Shown in pieces: positions 1-7,737 of a stretch of 27,592 nt of DNA. The position numbers and the translations under genes were made by a program. Position 1 is the stretch's first letter. Each line of letters opens with the position of its first letter. The notes beneath the pieces are model-generated. The model ran no database searches, was not told the DNA's origin, and was given only the letters and a program-made list of their open reading frames with translations. The stretch spans positions 1 through 27,592 of the forward strand of contig JASGCF010000006.1 of assembly GCA_030054275.1 (NCBI GenBank), written 5' to 3'. The stretch comes from Limnohabitans sp. (GTDB taxonomy: Bacteria > Planctomycetota > Phycisphaerae > Phycisphaerales > SM1A02).

Positions 1-120
1 TGCCGATGTCGGTGCCGCTGCGTTTTGCGACGCATGCGGGGCGAATGCCATCAACGGCGCGAGTGAGATCGGAGCGGCGACGAGCGCCGCGACAAGAAGT
101 GCGTTTCGCATGATGGTCAT
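1..120 (-). CDS. Secreted protein, N-terminal fragment (runs off the window)
   Basis: Only the first 40 codons are inside the window; the gene continues beyond position 1. The start reads MTIMRNALLVAALVAAP, a basic n-region followed by a hydrophobic core and then small polar residues (HASQNAAAPTSA), which is a typical Sec signal peptide. A second ATG nine bases further in (first base 111) would give MRNALLVAAL and is equally plausible; neither has a clear Shine-Dalgarno sequence. The gene lies 56 bp downstream of the sialidase stop on the same strand, so it may be in the same operon and also be exported. The mature protein is not visible, so no function can be given. Confidence 0.55.
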   Translation of the reverse strand, partial: MTIMRNALLVAALVAAPISLAPLMAFAPHASQNAAAPTSA

Positions 121-176
121 AGTAACGAAGGGCGCGAGCCTTCACGCACGCGAACGACACAACTGTGTGATCAGCA

Positions 177-1367
177 TCACGGCTTGAGCGGAACCGTGCG
201 AAAGACGATGCGCTTGTAGCCCGCCGCCTCGGACAGAACGCCAATGGAGTTCGGCGCAAGCACAACAGGCACGCTGTACCCGAAGCCCTCAGGCTCGAGA
301 AGGATGCGATCGGGCGATCCAGCCGCAGGCCATGTTCGTCCGCCATCGCGCGAGATCCACAGTGTTCCGAGCGCGCGGCGCGACTCGCTGTCCGCGCCCG
401 TGTAGAACACGGTGACGCCGTCGGCGGTGACGATTCCGCCCATGCACTGCGGCTCGACGAGATTCGGTTCGTCAACAAGCGTGCTCCATGTCGAGCCACC
501 GTCGGTCGAGACCGCGCTTTTGCGACACTTCGCACCGAGATGCTGCCGTGCGTTCAACACCACCGCGCCATCCGCCCGTTCAAACATCTGCACTTCGTTT
601 GCGACGCCCTTCGCGCCATCGGGAGCGGTTTCGCCGAAACGCCATGTGTCGCCGCCATCATCGCTGATCGCAGCGTAGACCTTCCACTGGTTGAATGGAC
701 CCTCGTTGAACGGCATCAAAATGCGACCTTTGTGCGGGCCACGCGAGAGCTCAATGCCGATGCCAGGTCCTGTCGCGGTACTCGTCGCGCGCACAGGTCG
801 TTTCACTTCACGCGTCACTTCGCGCGGCAAACTCCATGTTGCTCCGCGATCGTCGGAGTGTGTGACATAGGTGCGACACACAAGATCGTCGGCCGCATCA
901 GGCGAAACACCGTAGCCCTCGACAACCTTCGTCTCGTTGCGATCCTTTGGATACGACTGAAACATGAGGATCACGCGCCCCGCATGTGCTCCCTGCCGCA
1001 CCTCAACCGCCGTTGGATTGTTCAGAGAACGCCCTGCGATCTCGACGATCGTGCGTTGCGTTTGCCAAGTGCGCCCGTCGTCATCCGAGACGCGCATCAC
1101 GAGATCGTTTTCGCCGACATCGGCGTAACTCCCGCGCGCCTCTGCGAAGGCGAGCAAGCGCGGCTTCGCAGCGCCGTACTCAAGACGCACGATCGATGGA
1201 ATGCGATAGACGGGATAGCCGCTCTCGCCGCCGACGAAGACACCGACGGGCTTTCCCATATTCTGAGTCTCTTCGCACACCTCTGCATGAAGCGGCGAGA
1301 GAACGAGCGCAATCAGAACCACTTGCATGACAAACGCGAGCGCGCAAAAGATGTGTCGCTGGAGCAT
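177..1367 (-). CDS. Exported sialidase (exo-alpha-sialidase, GH33-like, five Asp boxes)
   Basis: Predicted to release terminal sialic acids from glycoconjugates outside the cytoplasm. A signal peptide covers about residues 1-28 (ends SPLHA). The beta-propeller signature is clear: YRIP at 54-57 supplies the first arginine of the triad, and five Asp boxes (S-x-D-x-G-x-T-W type) lie at 94-101, 171-178, 235-242, 287-294 and 339-346. Further family hallmarks are NDLVMR (Asp88 as likely acid/base), NEVQ (Glu258) followed by LNAR (Arg274), EPQCMGG near 305-311, SRR near 329-331 and GFGYS with Tyr364 as likely nucleophile. The length of 396 aa suits a single-domain bacterial sialidase. The membrane protein gene lies 51 bp upstream and a secreted-protein gene 56 bp downstream, all on the minus strand. 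Family assignment is secure; substrate linkage cannot be read from the sequence. Confidence 0.93.
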   Translation of the reverse strand: MLQRHIFCALAFVMQVVLIALVLSPLHAEVCEETQNMGKPVGVFVGGESGYPVYRIPSIVRLEYGAAKPRLLAFAEARGSYADVGENDLVMRVSDDDGRTWQTQRTIVEIAGRSLNNPTAVEVRQGAHAGRVILMFQSYPKDRNETKVVEGYGVSPDAADDLVCRTYVTHSDDRGATWSLPREVTREVKRPVRATSTATGPGIGIELSRGPHKGRILMPFNEGPFNQWKVYAAISDDGGDTWRFGETAPDGAKGVANEVQMFERADGAVVLNARQHLGAKCRKSAVSTDGGSTWSTLVDEPNLVEPQCMGGIVTADGVTVFYTGADSESRRALGTLWISRDGGRTWPAAGSPDRILLEPEGFGYSVPVVLAPNSIGVLSEAAGYKRIVFRTVPLKP

Positions 1368-1418
1368 GGCCGCAGTATGACAGATGTGTCGCAGATGGAT
1401 TGCAGAAGACCGACTGCG

Positions 1419-1865
1419 CTACACCCCTGCAAGTGCAATCACGCCGACGATCGACGCGACGCCAAAGACAAACCCTCGTGTCAGAATCCAATGCGCGCAC
1501 TCATCATCGTCTTTGCCAAGTTCAGCGAGCCCCGACGAAACGAACACCAACAACGCTGAGACGGGGATACCAACAACATGCGCAATTCCCCACGCGACGA
1601 ATGCTGGAACGAACCCCAACTTCACAAGACCGGCGATCAGGAGGCCGTCGAGTGAGAGCATCAGCGCAATCGCTGCGAGCTGGTTCAAGCGTCGCGACGG
1701 CCCCTTCGCCAACATCACGGTGCAACCAACCGTTACAGCACCTACGAGGCCCGCCGCCCACGGAATGCTCGGAAATCCACGCACAAACCAAAGCACTGTG
1801 GCAATGCACGATGCAACGATGTAGATCGGAAACCGAATGGCAAGTAGTGCAGTCAAGAATGGCAT
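1419..1865 (-). CDS. Hypothetical polytopic membrane protein
   Basis: A 148-aa, strongly hydrophobic protein with four or five likely transmembrane segments (about 8-27, 35-53, 61-82, 86-111 and 129-147). The loop around 115-124 is acidic (ELGKDDDE). I recognise no family motif. The start is supported by a GAGG Shine-Dalgarno five bases before the ATG. It heads a probable minus-strand operon with the sialidase (51 bp gap), so it might be a transporter-like or accessory membrane protein for that locus, but this rests on position alone. The overlapping plus-strand reading frames are arginine- and threonine-rich and look like shadows. Confidence 0.75.
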   Translation of the reverse strand: MPFLTALLAIRFPIYIVASCIATVLWFVRGFPSIPWAAGLVGAVTVGCTVMLAKGPSRRLNQLAAIALMLSLDGLLIAGLVKLGFVPAFVAWGIAHVVGIPVSALLVFVSSGLAELGKDDDECAHWILTRGFVFGVASIVGVIALAGV

Positions 1866-1928
1866 CTCAGATCGACCTCAACCTTTACGCAATATCACGC
1901 TCCATGAGAGCCACGCGAATGTCGGAAA

Positions 1929-1973
1929 ACGACAACTTTCAATACGACAACTCTCAACACGACGCTCCTCAAT
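1929..1973. repeat. Three 15-bp degenerate tandem units
   Basis: Units begin at 1929, 1944 and 1959: ACGACAACTTTCAAT, ACGACAACTCTCAAC, ACGACGCTCCTCAAT. The array lies in the leader of the minus-strand membrane protein gene. The core (CAACTTTC on the plus strand) resembles the cores of repeats at 6777, 13858 and 14893. Confidence 0.8.
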
Positions 1974-2008
1974 CCTGCTCAAAGGTCATGCGACCTTCGG
2001 ACACAAAA

Positions 2009-2158
2009 TCACCGAGTTTGAGAGGTTGCGGCGTACGCGCCGTGCCGCTCAAACTCACTCGCACTGATCTTTGAAATCTCATCCACCATGGGGCCTCCGC
2101 AACCACTACGCGCGGCGAGTGACAGAAACGGCTCATCAATCTTTGGAAAATCTTGCAT
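2009..2158 (-). CDS. Possible small protein (49 aa) or gene remnant
   Basis: A 50-codon frame starting MQDFPKIDEPFLSLAARSG and ending at a TGA at 2009-2011. Unlike neighbouring shadow frames it is not arginine-rich and has a balanced, protein-like composition (DEISKISASEFERHG follows an internal ATG). A strong GGAGG (2094-2098) precedes that internal ATG (first base 2089) by four bases. The frame is open back to a TGA just upstream of about 2190, with no good ribosome site at 2158. The adjacent frame continues protein-like to 1969 (LKLGDFVSEGRMTFEQD), so a frameshift near 2012-2025 could have split a gene of about 65 codons. I do not recognise the family. It could be a small gene, a leader, a pseudogene or chance. 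Confidence 0.33.
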   Translation of the reverse strand: MQDFPKIDEPFLSLAARSGCGGPMVDEISKISASEFERHGAYAATSQTR

Positions 2159-2242
2159 TTGAGCCGTGCGTGCAATCCATGGCGCGTTGACTCATGATGC
2201 CGACATTCGCGAGAAACCCACGCGCGTTGTACAAATTCCCTT

Positions 2243-2824
2243 GTGGGAGAAACCTCGCGCACCAGTTCCACCGATGCCCTTGCAGCCGCGCTGTACGACG
2301 AATTGCGGGCGATGGCCGCTGCGTACCTCTCAAAGGAACCCGACGGACACACGCTGCAGCCAACAGCGCTCGTGAACGAGGCCTTGCTTCGGATTCTCTC
2401 TCAGCAGCGAGGACATCAGGGCTCGGCAAACACAGAGATCAACGCACCGACTTGGACCAACCGCGAGCACTTTCTTGGTGTTGCGGCCATTTGCATGCGG
2501 CGCGTGTTGGTCGATCATGCGCGTGCGCGCGGGCGCGAAAAGCGCGGCGGGCGCGCAACCAAACTTTCACTCGACGAGTCGATGGCAATCGCAGCAGAAG
2601 CTGGTGTCGATGTGCTCGATCTCGACGAAGCACTCACAGCGTTTGCAGAGAGTTTTCCGCGCCAGTCGCGTGTTGTCGAGTTGCGCACATTTGCTGGACT
2701 CGAACTCGAACATATTGCGGCTGTCTGCGGCATTTCTCTCGCACAGGTCAAGCGCGACTGGACTTTCGCACGCGCATGGCTCAAGTCAAAACTCGATCGC
2801 GAGGGAGGCGGCAAACATGAGTGA
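2243..2824 (+). CDS. ECF-type RNA polymerase sigma factor (Sig-70_X6 / planctomycete type)
   Basis: Alternative sigma factor that would redirect RNA polymerase to a stress or envelope regulon. The region-2 landmarks of this subfamily are clear: YDELR near the start, HTLQPTALVNEALLRIL, then REHFLGVAA-x-CMRRVLVDHARAR and a basic GREKRGG stretch. Region 4 follows with LEHIAAVCGISLAQVKRDWTFARAWL as its helix-turn-helix. The length of 193 aa is normal. The start used is a GTG without a visible Shine-Dalgarno; the next Met (residue 24) would cut into the conserved YDELR region. The stop overlaps the kinase ATG by eight bases, so the two proteins are almost certainly made together. I see no zinc anti-sigma gene here; the kinase occupies that position, a known planctomycete arrangement. 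Confidence 0.9.
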   Translation: MGETSRTSSTDALAAALYDELRAMAAAYLSKEPDGHTLQPTALVNEALLRILSQQRGHQGSANTEINAPTWTNREHFLGVAAICMRRVLVDHARARGREKRGGRATKLSLDESMAIAAEAGVDVLDLDEALTAFAESFPRQSRVVELRTFAGLELEHIAAVCGISLAQVKRDWTFARAWLKSKLDREGGGKHE

Positions 2825-5306
2825 TGGCCGCGACCCTTATGCAGACGAGTTACCCGAGTGTTTTGCGCACGCCATCGCGCTGTCGCCTGAAGATCAACAG
2901 CGCTATCTCCGCGATGTGCAAGCACAGCGACCAACACTTGCTGCTCGGCTTGAAGAATTGCTTCTCGCGGATCGCGATGCAGGCGCGTTTCTTGAGCGAC
3001 CGTTCACCGCTCCTGGAGTCTCTGCGGTACTCAGTGCTGGCGATGTCATCGAGGGATTTCGCATTGAGGAGAATATCGCGAGTGGCGCCAATGGCAGCGT
3101 TTATCGAGCAACGCAGGCGTATCCTCGACGCGTCGTTGCACTGAAAGTCTTGCACTTTGCTCTTCCTTCGCCCAGCGCTGTTGCACGCTTTCGTCAAGAA
3201 GTGCGCACACTGGCACGCCTCTCACATCCCGGAATTGTGCCACTCATCGCGGCTGGCGTCATCGAACCGGACTCGCGTGCACTCCCATGGTTTGCCATGG
3301 AGTTGATCGATGGCGCCCGCGACATCCGTGCTTGGGCTCGTGATCAATCAATCGAGTCTCGCGTACGCGCGATCGCAGACGCATGCGACGCAGTACACCA
3401 TGCACATCTCAAAGGAATCATTCATCGCGATCTCAAACCTGGAAATGTGCTTGTTGGAAGCGATTGTCGTCCTCGCGTCATTGACTTCGGCGTTGCCACA
3501 TCGACAGGGAGCGCAGCAACGCTCGCAACCCACATAGGCTCGCTGACCCCTGACGGCGCGATCGTTGGCACGCTCGCATACATGAGTCCCGAGCAATTCG
3601 AAAGCGCCTCCGATGTTGACGCGCGGACAGACATCTATGCGCTTGGCGTGATGCTGTATGAACTCTGCACGGGTTCGCTGCCCTACAACCTCGGCACAAC
3701 ACCTGCGCAAGCAATGCGCGCGATTGCGCTTGATCCTCCGCTGGACCCAGTACGCATTGCGCCCGCAGAGCGCGCGCTGCGCGGAGATCTTGCTGCAATC
3801 ATCCTGAAAGCGATCGATCGGCTTCCAAACAAGCGCTACGAGAGTTGCGCGGAGTTCGCGGCAGACATGCGCCGCTGGCTTGCAAGGGAGCCAGTGATTG
3901 CGCGTCGCCCAAGACTCATCGAGCGAACCACACGAGCCATGCGGCGGCGACCGGTGCTCTCCACCGCGATCATTCTCGCCTCGGTCGGAACCCTCGGTGT
4001 CACCGTCGCGTCACTCATCGGCGCGCGATACGCCTATCTCGAGGCGATGCGCGCACAACGCTACATCACAGGCATGTTGATTGCATTTGAGTCGGAGACA
4101 GTGACGGCGCGCGGCGAGGATGCGCGGATCTCAGATGCTGCCGACGCCTTGGTCAGCGCACTTGATTCCAAGACTTTTTCGCCAACCGAAGAGCCGGACA
4201 TGCGCATGGTTGCTGGACGCATGTACGAACTCATCGGCCTCCATGAGTCTGCGTGTGCGCAGTACAAACTCGCAGTCGACGCGCGCACCACAATCCACGG
4301 CCCAACTTCGTCGGAAACACTCGAAGCAGTATCTTCGCTTGCGCGGGCATTGATGTACGCGCGCCAAAAGCGAGACAGTTCAGACGGCATTTCCGGCCTC
4401 GCTGCGCCAGACGCAACAGTCGCACAGAGTTTTGCGTTGCTGAGCGCGAACCTTGGCTGGTCTGATCCGCGAACACTTGACGCACTCAGTTGGAGCGCAC
4501 CGAGTCTCGACGCTGGTGCGCTGCGTGACGCGATGCGCGGAATCAATAGAGCGAACCTGTCAGATCCCGCCCGCGCAGGTGCTTCATGCGTTGTCCTACG
4601 CGCACTTCTGCTTCGGGCGCAGTTTGGTTCGAGCGATGAAGATCGTGCGCTGCTTGCAACGACCGTTGCCCAATGCGAACTCGTCCTTCAACAGCTCAAG
4701 CCGCATGTTCTTGAGGATATTGGGCTTCTGACGCGAACACTTCTCTACAAGAATCACCGCGATCTCGCCAATCGATTGATCGATGCAGCCGTTGCGTTTC
4801 TTCGCAATCCAGAGGCGCCGCGTGAGGATTGGTTCTATCAGCGAACTGTGGCTTGGGCCGCGCATTTGGCAGGACGCTCGGATATTGCCATCGAGTTGTA
4901 CGAGCGCAATCGCGCGACGCTCTCTGTGATTCCTGCCGCATCGCGCGCATCCTTCGAAGAAGTCGCGCTCTGCATCACTCATGCTGAACTTGCACAGGTA
5001 CGGCTCGCACAACACGATTGCTCGCGCGTGCGTGACGAACTGTCTCCATGGCTTACCTCAGATGATGCAGCCTGTTCCATCAGTGCGCGGGGATGGAAAG
5101 CCACTGTTTTCAGCGCGCTTGCTCGAGCGTGCGCTGCCTGCGGTGCATGCAACGAAGCGCAAGCCATCGCAGAGCGTGCGCGGCAACTGCTTTCTGCAAG
5201 CGAGGGCCACGCAACTCCACGACGGATTGTCGAAGAAGACATTGCTGCTGTAGAACAGTTGTGCGCGTTGCGACTGTCGCCAGAAGCGACAACAAACACG
5301 CAGTAA
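2817..5306 (+). CDS. Membrane-anchored Hanks-type Ser/Thr protein kinase with long C-terminal (TPR-like) region
   Basis: Phosphorylates Ser/Thr residues; the likely partner is the sigma factor encoded just upstream. Kinase features: glycine loop SGANGSV (89-95), catalytic Lys110 in VVALK, Glu128 of helix C, HRD at 203-205 with Lys207 and Asn210, DFG at 223-225 and SPEQ at 257-260. All catalytic residues are present, so it should be active. A basic stretch (RPRLIERTTRAMRRR) leads into one transmembrane helix at about 380-403. The remaining 420 residues are helical and look like degenerate TPR/solenoid repeats, on the far side of the membrane if the topology holds. I chose ATG 2817 because GGGAGG precedes it and it overlaps the sigma stop (ATGAGTGA). 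The same frame is open back to 2475, but that part would lie inside the sigma gene and has no kinase homology. Length is 829 aa. Confidence 0.93.
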   Translation: MSDGRDPYADELPECFAHAIALSPEDQQRYLRDVQAQRPTLAARLEELLLADRDAGAFLERPFTAPGVSAVLSAGDVIEGFRIEENIASGANGSVYRATQAYPRRVVALKVLHFALPSPSAVARFRQEVRTLARLSHPGIVPLIAAGVIEPDSRALPWFAMELIDGARDIRAWARDQSIESRVRAIADACDAVHHAHLKGIIHRDLKPGNVLVGSDCRPRVIDFGVATSTGSAATLATHIGSLTPDGAIVGTLAYMSPEQFESASDVDARTDIYALGVMLYELCTGSLPYNLGTTPAQAMRAIALDPPLDPVRIAPAERALRGDLAAIILKAIDRLPNKRYESCAEFAADMRRWLAREPVIARRPRLIERTTRAMRRRPVLSTAIILASVGTLGVTVASLIGARYAYLEAMRAQRYITGMLIAFESETVTARGEDARISDAADALVSALDSKTFSPTEEPDMRMVAGRMYELIGLHESACAQYKLAVDARTTIHGPTSSETLEAVSSLARALMYARQKRDSSDGISGLAAPDATVAQSFALLSANLGWSDPRTLDALSWSAPSLDAGALRDAMRGINRANLSDPARAGASCVVLRALLLRAQFGSSDEDRALLATTVAQCELVLQQLKPHVLEDIGLLTRTLLYKNHRDLANRLIDAAVAFLRNPEAPREDWFYQRTVAWAAHLAGRSDIAIELYERNRATLSVIPAASRASFEEVALCITHAELAQVRLAQHDCSRVRDELSPWLTSDDAACSISARGWKATVFSALARACAACGACNEAQAIAERARQLLSASEGHATPRRIVEEDIAAVEQLCALRLSPEATTNTQ

Positions 5307-5340
5307 AGTCGTGGTACCTGTGGGCGAAACGCGACTTTTT
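5305..5340 (+). terminator. Probable intrinsic terminator after the kinase
   Basis: A perfect 7-bp inverted repeat AAAGTCG/CGACTTT (5305-5311 and 5332-5338) with a 20-base loop ends in TTTTT. It overlaps the kinase stop codon. The long loop lowers confidence. Confidence 0.5.
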
Positions 5341-5378
5341 CATTTCTCATTTGATGCGCCGCAGGCCATACTTCACCC

Positions 5379-6773
5379 ATGCCGTCTCCTCGATCATGGG
5401 CTATGAACCACACGCTCGTCTCGCTCACCTGCGTTGCAGCGATTTGTTCCGCATCGCAACGCACAGCACACGCGGACAGTTCGCTCCCGGGCCCCTTTGC
5501 TGTCTCACAACGCAATGTGACCGTCACTCGTACGAACGGGACGACTTTCACAGCGCAACTTCGATATCCCGCAACATCGACTGCGTCGAACGCGCCAATC
5601 GCGCCGAGTGCTGTGCCTGCACCCGCGATCACCTTCGGCCACGGATTTCTGACATCGGTCGATCTGTACGATTCCACACTCGATCATTTGGCAAGCCATG
5701 GCTACATCGTCATCGCCACGACATCAGGTGGCGAGCTCTTTCCGAATCATGCGAACTACGCAGTCGACATGCGTCAATGTCTTACATGGCTTGAACAGCA
5801 GGACACGGTGTCAAGCAGCTTTCTCTTCGGCGCGGTGAACGAAGGCGCATTCGGCGTTTCTGGCCATTCGATGGGCGGCGGTGCATCGATGCTCGCTGCA
5901 GGCGCAGATGCGCGCATCCGTTGCGTTGCGACGCTCGCAGCAGCGGAAACAAATCCATCCTCGGCAAGTGCTGCTTCAACCGTCCAATTCCCACTGTGTG
6001 CGATTGTCGGAAGTGCGGACACCATTGTTGCGCCAACCACGACGATCAATCAATTCAACAACTGCGATGCGCCTCGCCAGTTCGTGACGCTCGCGGGCGG
6101 ATCCCACTGTGGCTTTGTCGATTCGAGTTTCTTCGGATGCGATTCGATTTCACTTCCGCGCGCAGAGCAACTTGCGATGACACGCGCGTTGCTTGTTGAC
6201 TTCTTTGATGCGCATTTGCGACGCGATGTTGATGCGTTCACTGCCTCGTGGATTGCGTCAGCACCGAGTGGAACAATGATGAACCGCGACGCGCGCACCA
6301 CAGCGGCAGTTGCCGACGCAGCACTTTCTGGGCCAATTGGCACAGAGTTGACCACGACGCTCACTGTGACGAATGCCGGTCCAGATGCAACCGCGATTCG
6401 CCCCGTGGCGATTAGCGCTGCTGGCGCGATCTTCTCGGGTGTCGCCTTTGATCCGGTGGAAAGCGCCGTACTCACTGCAGGAACCACCGCAGTGTTCACG
6501 GTACGCGCAACTTCGAAATCGGCGATGACTGAAAGCATCGCGCTCCACGCGATTCGCGTACGCGATGGTGCGGGCACATCGCGCACGCTCGCTTTGGAAT
6601 TTACGCCGCAAACAAACCCAGCTGATCTTGATGGCGACGGGGGCGTTGGCGGCAGCGATCTCGCACTGCTCTTGAGTGCTTGGGGTTCGTGCGCGAAGTG
6701 CGCAGCGGATCTCGACGGCGACGGCTTCGTCGCAGCAAGCGATCTCGCGATCTTGCTTGGCGCGTGGGGCTGA
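5379..6773 (+). CDS. Secreted alpha/beta hydrolase (chlorophyllase/PET-hydrolase-like fold) with C-terminal double dockerin-like tag
   Basis: A secreted serine hydrolase; the ester substrate is unknown. An N-terminal signal sequence ends near AHADS (about residue 33). The hydrolase domain spans about 40-285. FGHGF (87-91) is the oxyanion region, GHSMG (162-166) carries nucleophile Ser164, GSADTIV gives Asp214 and GSHCGF gives His243, which completes a full triad. A beta-sandwich-like linker at about 315-408 (TLTVTNAGPDATAI is CARDB/DUF11-like) is followed by two calcium-loop-like repeats, DLDGDG...SDLAxLLxAWG, at 415-436 and 444-464. These double tags are typical of Phycisphaerales exported proteins and probably serve surface attachment or sorting. 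A second ATG at 5403 could be the true start; neither start has a good ribosome site. It follows the kinase terminator by about 40 bp. Confidence 0.85.
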   Translation: MPSPRSWAMNHTLVSLTCVAAICSASQRTAHADSSLPGPFAVSQRNVTVTRTNGTTFTAQLRYPATSTASNAPIAPSAVPAPAITFGHGFLTSVDLYDSTLDHLASHGYIVIATTSGGELFPNHANYAVDMRQCLTWLEQQDTVSSSFLFGAVNEGAFGVSGHSMGGGASMLAAGADARIRCVATLAAAETNPSSASAASTVQFPLCAIVGSADTIVAPTTTINQFNNCDAPRQFVTLAGGSHCGFVDSSFFGCDSISLPRAEQLAMTRALLVDFFDAHLRRDVDAFTASWIASAPSGTMMNRDARTTAAVADAALSGPIGTELTTTLTVTNAGPDATAIRPVAISAAGAIFSGVAFDPVESAVLTAGTTAVFTVRATSKSAMTESIALHAIRVRDGAGTSRTLALEFTPQTNPADLDGDGGVGGSDLALLLSAWGSCAKCAADLDGDGFVAASDLAILLGAWG

Positions 6774-6776
6774 GTG

Positions 6777-6805
6777 AAACTTCCTCGCGTCAAATACCTC
6801 GCGTC
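6777..6805. repeat. Two-unit 14/15-bp tandem repeat after the hydrolase
   Basis: AAACTTCCTCGCGTC (6777-6791) is followed directly by AAATACCTCGCGTC (6792-6805), then a decayed third copy GAACATCTCACTTC. It begins three bases after the hydrolase stop codon. The rest of the 220-bp gap to the next gene shows no obvious structure. Confidence 0.65.
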
Positions 6806-6993
6806 GAACATCTCACTTCCTTCACACACCCACATCGATGCGAGGCTGCAGCGCAGAATCGCGCATGCTTCCCGTGCAAACTGCGCGCGACATCAACGGA
6901 TGTCGCATCTAGGGTCACTCTCCATCGCAGATGGTCTCAACGCATGTGCGTTCGAACTTTGCGAATTCGCACGAAGTGCAGAAGGAGAGAGGC

Positions 6994-7632
6994 ATGCAAC
7001 GATTGTCATCCATCACCACAGCTGCGGGAATCGCAGCGACGGTTGCCTGTGTCGGCAGCACACATGCATCCATCGCGATCCAGAGTTTGACTGGTCTCGA
7101 AGGACTTGGAGCATTTGAAGGCACCGCAACATGGACATACACCGGCATGGGAACCGGCACGCTCGCGTTCTCACTGACGAACACATCGCCCGAAGACAAC
7201 GGCGGATTCCTCACGGGATTTGCATTCAATGTTGTCAACGGCCTCGCGCTCACACTTTCCTCAGCGCCTTCGGTTGATTCTGGCCCTGCATGGGTCGGTC
7301 TTGCCAATGTCGCGGCAAGCCCTTATCCAAACTTCGATTTCGGCGCGGCACTGGGGGGAAGTTGGCTTGGCGGCGGCTCGCCGAACAACGGCATCGCTGT
7401 CAACGACAAGGGCTCGTTTGTATTCGCAGTGACCGGCGATGACATGCTGCTTGCCTCACTCGACGATGAGTCCATCTTCGATATCGATGCAGAGCCAGCG
7501 TTCGCAGCACGCTTCCGCGGATTCGAAGACGGCGGGTCAGACAAGGTTCCCGCAAACTTGCCGGCGCCAGGTGCTTTGGCGCTTGGCGCGTTGGCCGCGC
7601 TTGTTGGTTCGCGGCGCGCCCGCTCGGCATAA
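6994..7632 (+). CDS. Exported protein with PEP-CTERM-like sorting tail
   Basis: A 212-aa secreted protein of unknown function. The N-terminal signal (MQRLSSITTAAGIAATVAC...) has a probable cleavage after STHA-S near residue 26. The body is rich in Gly, Ala, Ser and Thr with alternating beta-strand-like segments, as in many PEP-CTERM substrates. The C-terminus reads PAPGALALGALAALVGSRRAR: a PAP motif, a hydrophobic helix and an arginine cluster, which matches the tripartite sorting signal handled by an exosortase-like system. AGGAGA five bases upstream (6983-6988) fixes the start at 6994; an in-frame Met at 6931 has no ribosome site. It is convergent with the Gfo/Idh gene across a strong hairpin. 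Confidence 0.82.
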   Translation: MQRLSSITTAAGIAATVACVGSTHASIAIQSLTGLEGLGAFEGTATWTYTGMGTGTLAFSLTNTSPEDNGGFLTGFAFNVVNGLALTLSSAPSVDSGPAWVGLANVAASPYPNFDFGAALGGSWLGGGSPNNGIAVNDKGSFVFAVTGDDMLLASLDDESIFDIDAEPAFAARFRGFEDGGSDKVPANLPAPGALALGALAALVGSRRARSA

Positions 7633-7677
7633 GCATGCGACAAGTCAAGCACCAATGAGATTCATCTCTCAGCGCGA

Positions 7678-7707
7678 CGCGCGCGGAACTTGCTGGTTCC
7701 GCGCGCG
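7678..7707. terminator. Strong hairpin between convergent genes, probable bidirectional terminator
   Basis: A perfect 12-bp stem (CGCGCGCGGAAC / GTTCCGCGCGCG) with a 6-base loop TTGCTG, midway between the stop of the PEP-CTERM-like gene (7632) and the stop of the oxidoreductase (7738). There is no T tract on either side, so termination is inferred from stem strength and position. Confidence 0.6.
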
Positions 7708-7737
7708 CCGTGTTCATACAAGATTGGATATCAACGC

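Larger units (their letters stand above)
1866..2242. other. Divergent intergenic region with repeat and possible small gene
   Basis: This 377-bp region separates the minus-strand membrane protein from the plus-strand ECF sigma factor, so it must hold promoters for both. It contains three 15-bp tandem units (1929-1973) and a possible small minus-strand gene (2009-2158). I could not assign convincing -35/-10 boxes. Confidence 0.6.

Noticed and set aside
801..824. REVTREVK repeat in the sialidase, resembling the KEVS repeat of the MgtC-type protein
   Set aside because: This stretch aligns with a naturally conserved segment after the second Asp box of sialidases (P-R-x-[IV]-T...VK), so repeat expansion is not needed.
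2475..2816. 114-codon N-terminal extension of the kinase
   Set aside because: Lies wholly inside the sigma factor gene; ATG 2817 has GGGAGG and the usual stop-start overlap.
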